25,214 bases of DNA from the NCBI GenBank assembly GCA_035507915.1, contig DATJNS010000363.1, positions 1 through 25,214 of the forward strand. The letters are read 5' to 3'. Both the position numbers and the translations under genes were made by a program. The stretch comes from JACQAI01 sp035507915. GTDB lineage: Bacteria > Pseudomonadota > Alphaproteobacteria > Elsterales > Elsteraceae. Within the stretch, counting starts at the first letter, position 1; the number at the start of each line of letters is the position of its first letter. Below are positions 22,985 through 25,214 of the stretch, piece after piece. Below the pieces are notes generated by a model. The model was not told the DNA's origin. It saw only the letters and a program-made list of their open reading frames with translations, and ran no database searches.

Positions 22985-24256
22985 ATGCCGAGACCTTGGT
23001 CGACCACCCGCCTGCTCGCCCACCTGCTCGCGCGGACGCTCGCCGTGCCGCTAGCACTCTGCGCGGGCGCCGTCGCGTCGGCAAACGCCGCGGACGAACC
23101 CGTCGCCGTTCGCATCGGCTGGCAGCCGCTCGCCGGCGGCAGTGCCGCGATCACGATGGTGATGCAGCGCGATCACCTGTTCGAGGCGGCGGCCGAGAAG
23201 CTCGGCTACAAGGTCGCGCCGGACTGGAAGACCTTCCCGGCCGGCCCGCCGTCGAACGAGGCCATGGTCGCGGGCCAGCTCGACATCGACCTCCATTTGG
23301 CGGCGCTGCCGACGGCCAACCGCATCGCCGCCGGCATCCCGGCGGTGCCGATCGCCATCGTCGGCAGCAACATCGCCAACGCCGTGATGGTGCGTCCGGG
23401 ATCGCCGATCAACGACGTCGCCAAGCTCGCCGGCAAGACCGTCGGCGTGCCGATCGGCACGTCGGCGCACTACGCGCTGGCGAGCATCGTGCAGGCGGAG
23501 TTCGGCAAGACGCTCGAAGAGGCGGGCATCCGGCTCGTCAACATGCCGGTGACCGAGGCGATCAAGATTCCGCAGGGGATCGACGCCGCCGCGGTCTGGG
23601 TGCCCTTGCGCTTCATCGGCCCGAACCAGGGCCTCTCCGAGCTCCTGGTCGACGCCAACGGTTGGACCGGCAAGGGCTACGCCACGCCCGGGATCCGATT
23701 GCCCGACGTCAAGAAGGCGTGGGCCTATCCCGAAGGCTACGAAACCGACCGCCTCTACGCCTTCGCGCGCACCAAGTTCCTCGCCGACCATCCCGACATC
23801 GTGCTCGCCTTCGTCGAGGCCCACATGGCGGCGCAGCAGGAGGTTCTGGCGCAATTCGACCGCACGGTCGCGCTCGCCAACGACACCTGGAAGCAGCCCG
23901 ACATCATCGCGCGTACGACGCTCGAGACCTATGCCGAGACCGCAGGTGTACGCGAGGCGCCGTTCGTGCTCGAGTGGGACGTGGCGACCGTCCTGAAGGC
24001 GTCGGAGTTCCTGGCGGCAACCAAAGCGCGCGACCGACCGCTGACCTGGGACGAGCTGAAGGCCGCCTTCAGCCCCGGTGCGGCGCTGCAGAAGCGCGCT
24101 TGGGAAGCCGGCCCGTTCAAGGTCGCCGACAGCGATCTGCAGAAGGGCTTCACGGGCAAGACCGAGCTTTACGGCCCGATCCAGATCAACGGCGGCAGCC
24201 CGGTGTGGGAGTGGGGCGACACGCCAAACTGGGGTCGGCGCGTCCTCGCGAAATGA
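22985..24256 (+). CDS. ABC transporter substrate-binding protein (SsuA/NMT1-like), long form
   Basis: This 423-aa periplasmic protein has a signal peptide: a basic start, a hydrophobic run around residues 18-31 and cleavage near A-S-A-N-A at residue 35. The binding-protein core includes R-I-G-W-Q-P-L, D-I-D-L-H-L-A-A-L-P-T, G-K-T-V-G-V-P-I-G-T-S-A-H-Y-A-L and D-A-A-A-V-W-V-P. This matches the aliphatic sulfonate/nitrate/taurine/NMT1 cluster. It is about 90 residues longer than a typical SsuA (~320-330). The extra C-terminal part is Trp/Gly-rich (W-E-W-G-D-T-P-N-W-G) and I do not recognise it. The ATG at 22985 has a GGAGA site. It lies between the ATPase and the aminotransferase genes. Confidence 0.9.
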   Translation: MPRPWSTTRLLAHLLARTLAVPLALCAGAVASANAADEPVAVRIGWQPLAGGSAAITMVMQRDHLFEAAAEKLGYKVAPDWKTFPAGPPSNEAMVAGQLDIDLHLAALPTANRIAAGIPAVPIAIVGSNIANAVMVRPGSPINDVAKLAGKTVGVPIGTSAHYALASIVQAEFGKTLEEAGIRLVNMPVTEAIKIPQGIDAAAVWVPLRFIGPNQGLSELLVDANGWTGKGYATPGIRLPDVKKAWAYPEGYETDRLYAFARTKFLADHPDIVLAFVEAHMAAQQEVLAQFDRTVALANDTWKQPDIIARTTLETYAETAGVREAPFVLEWDVATVLKASEFLAATKARDRPLTWDELKAAFSPGAALQKRAWEAGPFKVADSDLQKGFTGKTELYGPIQINGGSPVWEWGDTPNWGRRVLAK

Positions 24257-24270
24257 CCGGAGGCCGACCC

Positions 24271-25214
24271 ATGTTGAAGAACCAGGATCCCCTCCTCTAT
24301 CGCGAGATGGGGCGCGACTACCCGGTCGCCGAGCGCGCCGAGGGCGTCTACATCTACGACACCGCCGGCCGCCGCTACATCGACGCGGCGGGCAGCTACT
24401 TCACCATGCATGTCGGCCATCGGGTCGAGCCCGTGATCGCGGCGGTCACGCGTCAGCTCCAGAGCCTCGATTTCGCGCACACCGGCTTCTTCACGTCGGA
24501 GGTCGCGCACCGGTTCGCCGCGCGCCTCCTCGGCCTCGCGCCGGCGGGCTTCGCCAAGGTGCTGTTCACCACATCGGGCTCGGCGTCCAACGAGGCGGCG
24601 ATCAAGCTCGCCCGCCAATACCACGCGCTCGCCGGCAAGCCGGACAAGATCAAGGTGATCGCGCGCTGGCACAGCTATCACGGCGGCTCCCTGGGCGCGC
24701 TGTCCCTGACCGGCCACGTGCCGCGGCGCCAGCCGTTCGATCCGCTGCTGCTGCCGTTCCCGCACATCGAGCCGCCCTACTGCTACCGCTGCCCGTGGGG
24801 CAAGACGCCCGAGACCTGCGCGACCGACTGCGCCGACGAGCTCGAGCGCACGATCCGCCTGGTCGGCGCCCAGAACATCTCGGCCTTCATCGTCGAGCCG
24901 GTGTCCGGCGGTCCGCTCGGCGCCAACCCGGCGCCCGACGGCTACATGAAGCGCGTGCGCGAGATCTGCGACCGCCACGACATGCTCATGATCGTCGACG
25001 AGGTGATCACCGGCGCCGGACGCACCGGCACCAAGCTCGGCGTCGACCACTGGGGCGTGGTGCCCGACGTCATCACGATGGCGAAGGGCATCTGCGGCGG
25101 CTACGTGCCGACCGGCGCGGTGCTGATCCACGAGCGCGTCTACGGCGCCTTCGAGCGCGCCGGCGTCGCGCTGCGCCACGGCGAAACCTTCTCGGGCCAT
25201 CCGCTGGTGTGCGC
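24271..25214 (+). CDS. Class III PLP aminotransferase (omega-amino acid type), 3'-truncated by window end
   Basis: The first 314 codons are present and the frame runs off the window. The ATG at 24271 has a GGAGG site and lies 14 bp after the binding-protein stop. Class III features are clear: T-S-G-S-A-S-N-E-A-A near 101-110 (phosphate binding), W-H-S-Y-H-G-G-S near 133-140, D243 in I-V-D-E-V-I-T-G (pyridine nitrogen contact) and the PLP lysine K272 (T-M-A-K-G-I). This group moves a terminal or omega amino group to pyruvate or 2-oxoglutarate. Four cysteines (171, 174, 183, 187) form a C-x2-C-x8-C-x3-C cluster seen in some relatives. Its place behind the importer suggests it acts on the imported compound or its HyuAB product. 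Confidence 0.93.
   Translation, partial: MLKNQDPLLYREMGRDYPVAERAEGVYIYDTAGRRYIDAAGSYFTMHVGHRVEPVIAAVTRQLQSLDFAHTGFFTSEVAHRFAARLLGLAPAGFAKVLFTTSGSASNEAAIKLARQYHALAGKPDKIKVIARWHSYHGGSLGALSLTGHVPRRQPFDPLLLPFPHIEPPYCYRCPWGKTPETCATDCADELERTIRLVGAQNISAFIVEPVSGGPLGANPAPDGYMKRVREICDRHDMLMIVDEVITGAGRTGTKLGVDHWGVVPDVITMAKGICGGYVPTGAVLIHERVYGAFERAGVALRHGETFSGHPLVC

Noticed and set aside
21740..24256. An 838-codon + strand frame suggesting the binding protein is fused to upstream sequence
   Set aside because: The upstream part is low-complexity shadow of the permease and ATPase genes. A signal peptide and ribosome site mark the true start at 22985.

Overview
The window is strongly G+C-rich, densely packed DNA from a heterotrophic proteobacterium. 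It is most likely an alphaproteobacterium (Rhizobiales/Rhodospirillales type) with Burkholderiales as the alternative. This is an inference from base composition, frequent GTG starts, and the abundance of TRAP and ABC importers, TauD-type oxygenases and HyuAB proteins. I see no rRNA, tRNA, CRISPR array, transposase, phage gene or origin. It reads as chromosomal catabolic 'import plus degrade' islands.

Left part (1-9.75 kb). The end of an ABC-importer ATPase runs into a cytosine-deaminase-type amidohydrolase on the + strand. Next come a CmcI-like methyltransferase/hydroxylase-family gene and a YfeH/SLC10A7-like transporter on the - strand. The transporter diverges from a LysR regulator whose predicted promoter leaves almost no leader and whose start codon lies in an inverted repeat. 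A - strand group follows: Rieske oxygenase, SMP-30/gluconolactonase and a ModA/AcfC-like periplasmic binding protein. It diverges from an amidase.

Right part (9.75-25.2 kb). A long - strand gene train runs from 21.1 kb to 9.76 kb: IclR regulator, hyuA, hyuB, TauD/TfdA-family oxygenase, SDR, sphingosine-phosphate-lyase-like PLP enzyme, then dctP, an alpha/beta-hydrolase-fold protein, dctQ and dctM. Most junctions overlap by 4-7 bp or are separated by 2-34 bp. The exception is the 152-bp gap before dctP, which holds a promoter candidate. Diverging from iclR is an SsuC/TauC-type ABC importer (permease, ATPase, binding protein) followed by a class III aminotransferase cut by the window end. The shared 226-bp intergenic region carries a perfect 8-bp-arm inverted repeat and repeated GATAAC elements, which are candidate IclR operators.

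How it may work together (inference): the importers bring in a nitrogenous organic acid or cyclic amide. HyuAB opens an imide or lactam ring using ATP. The aminotransferase, PLP lyase/decarboxylase, SDR and 2-oxoglutarate oxygenase then feed the carbon skeleton into central metabolism under IclR control. The substrate cannot be read from sequence. The standouts are the candidate HyuAB pathway, the hydrolase-fold protein with alanine at the nucleophile position inside a TRAP operon, and the LysR start-codon operator.
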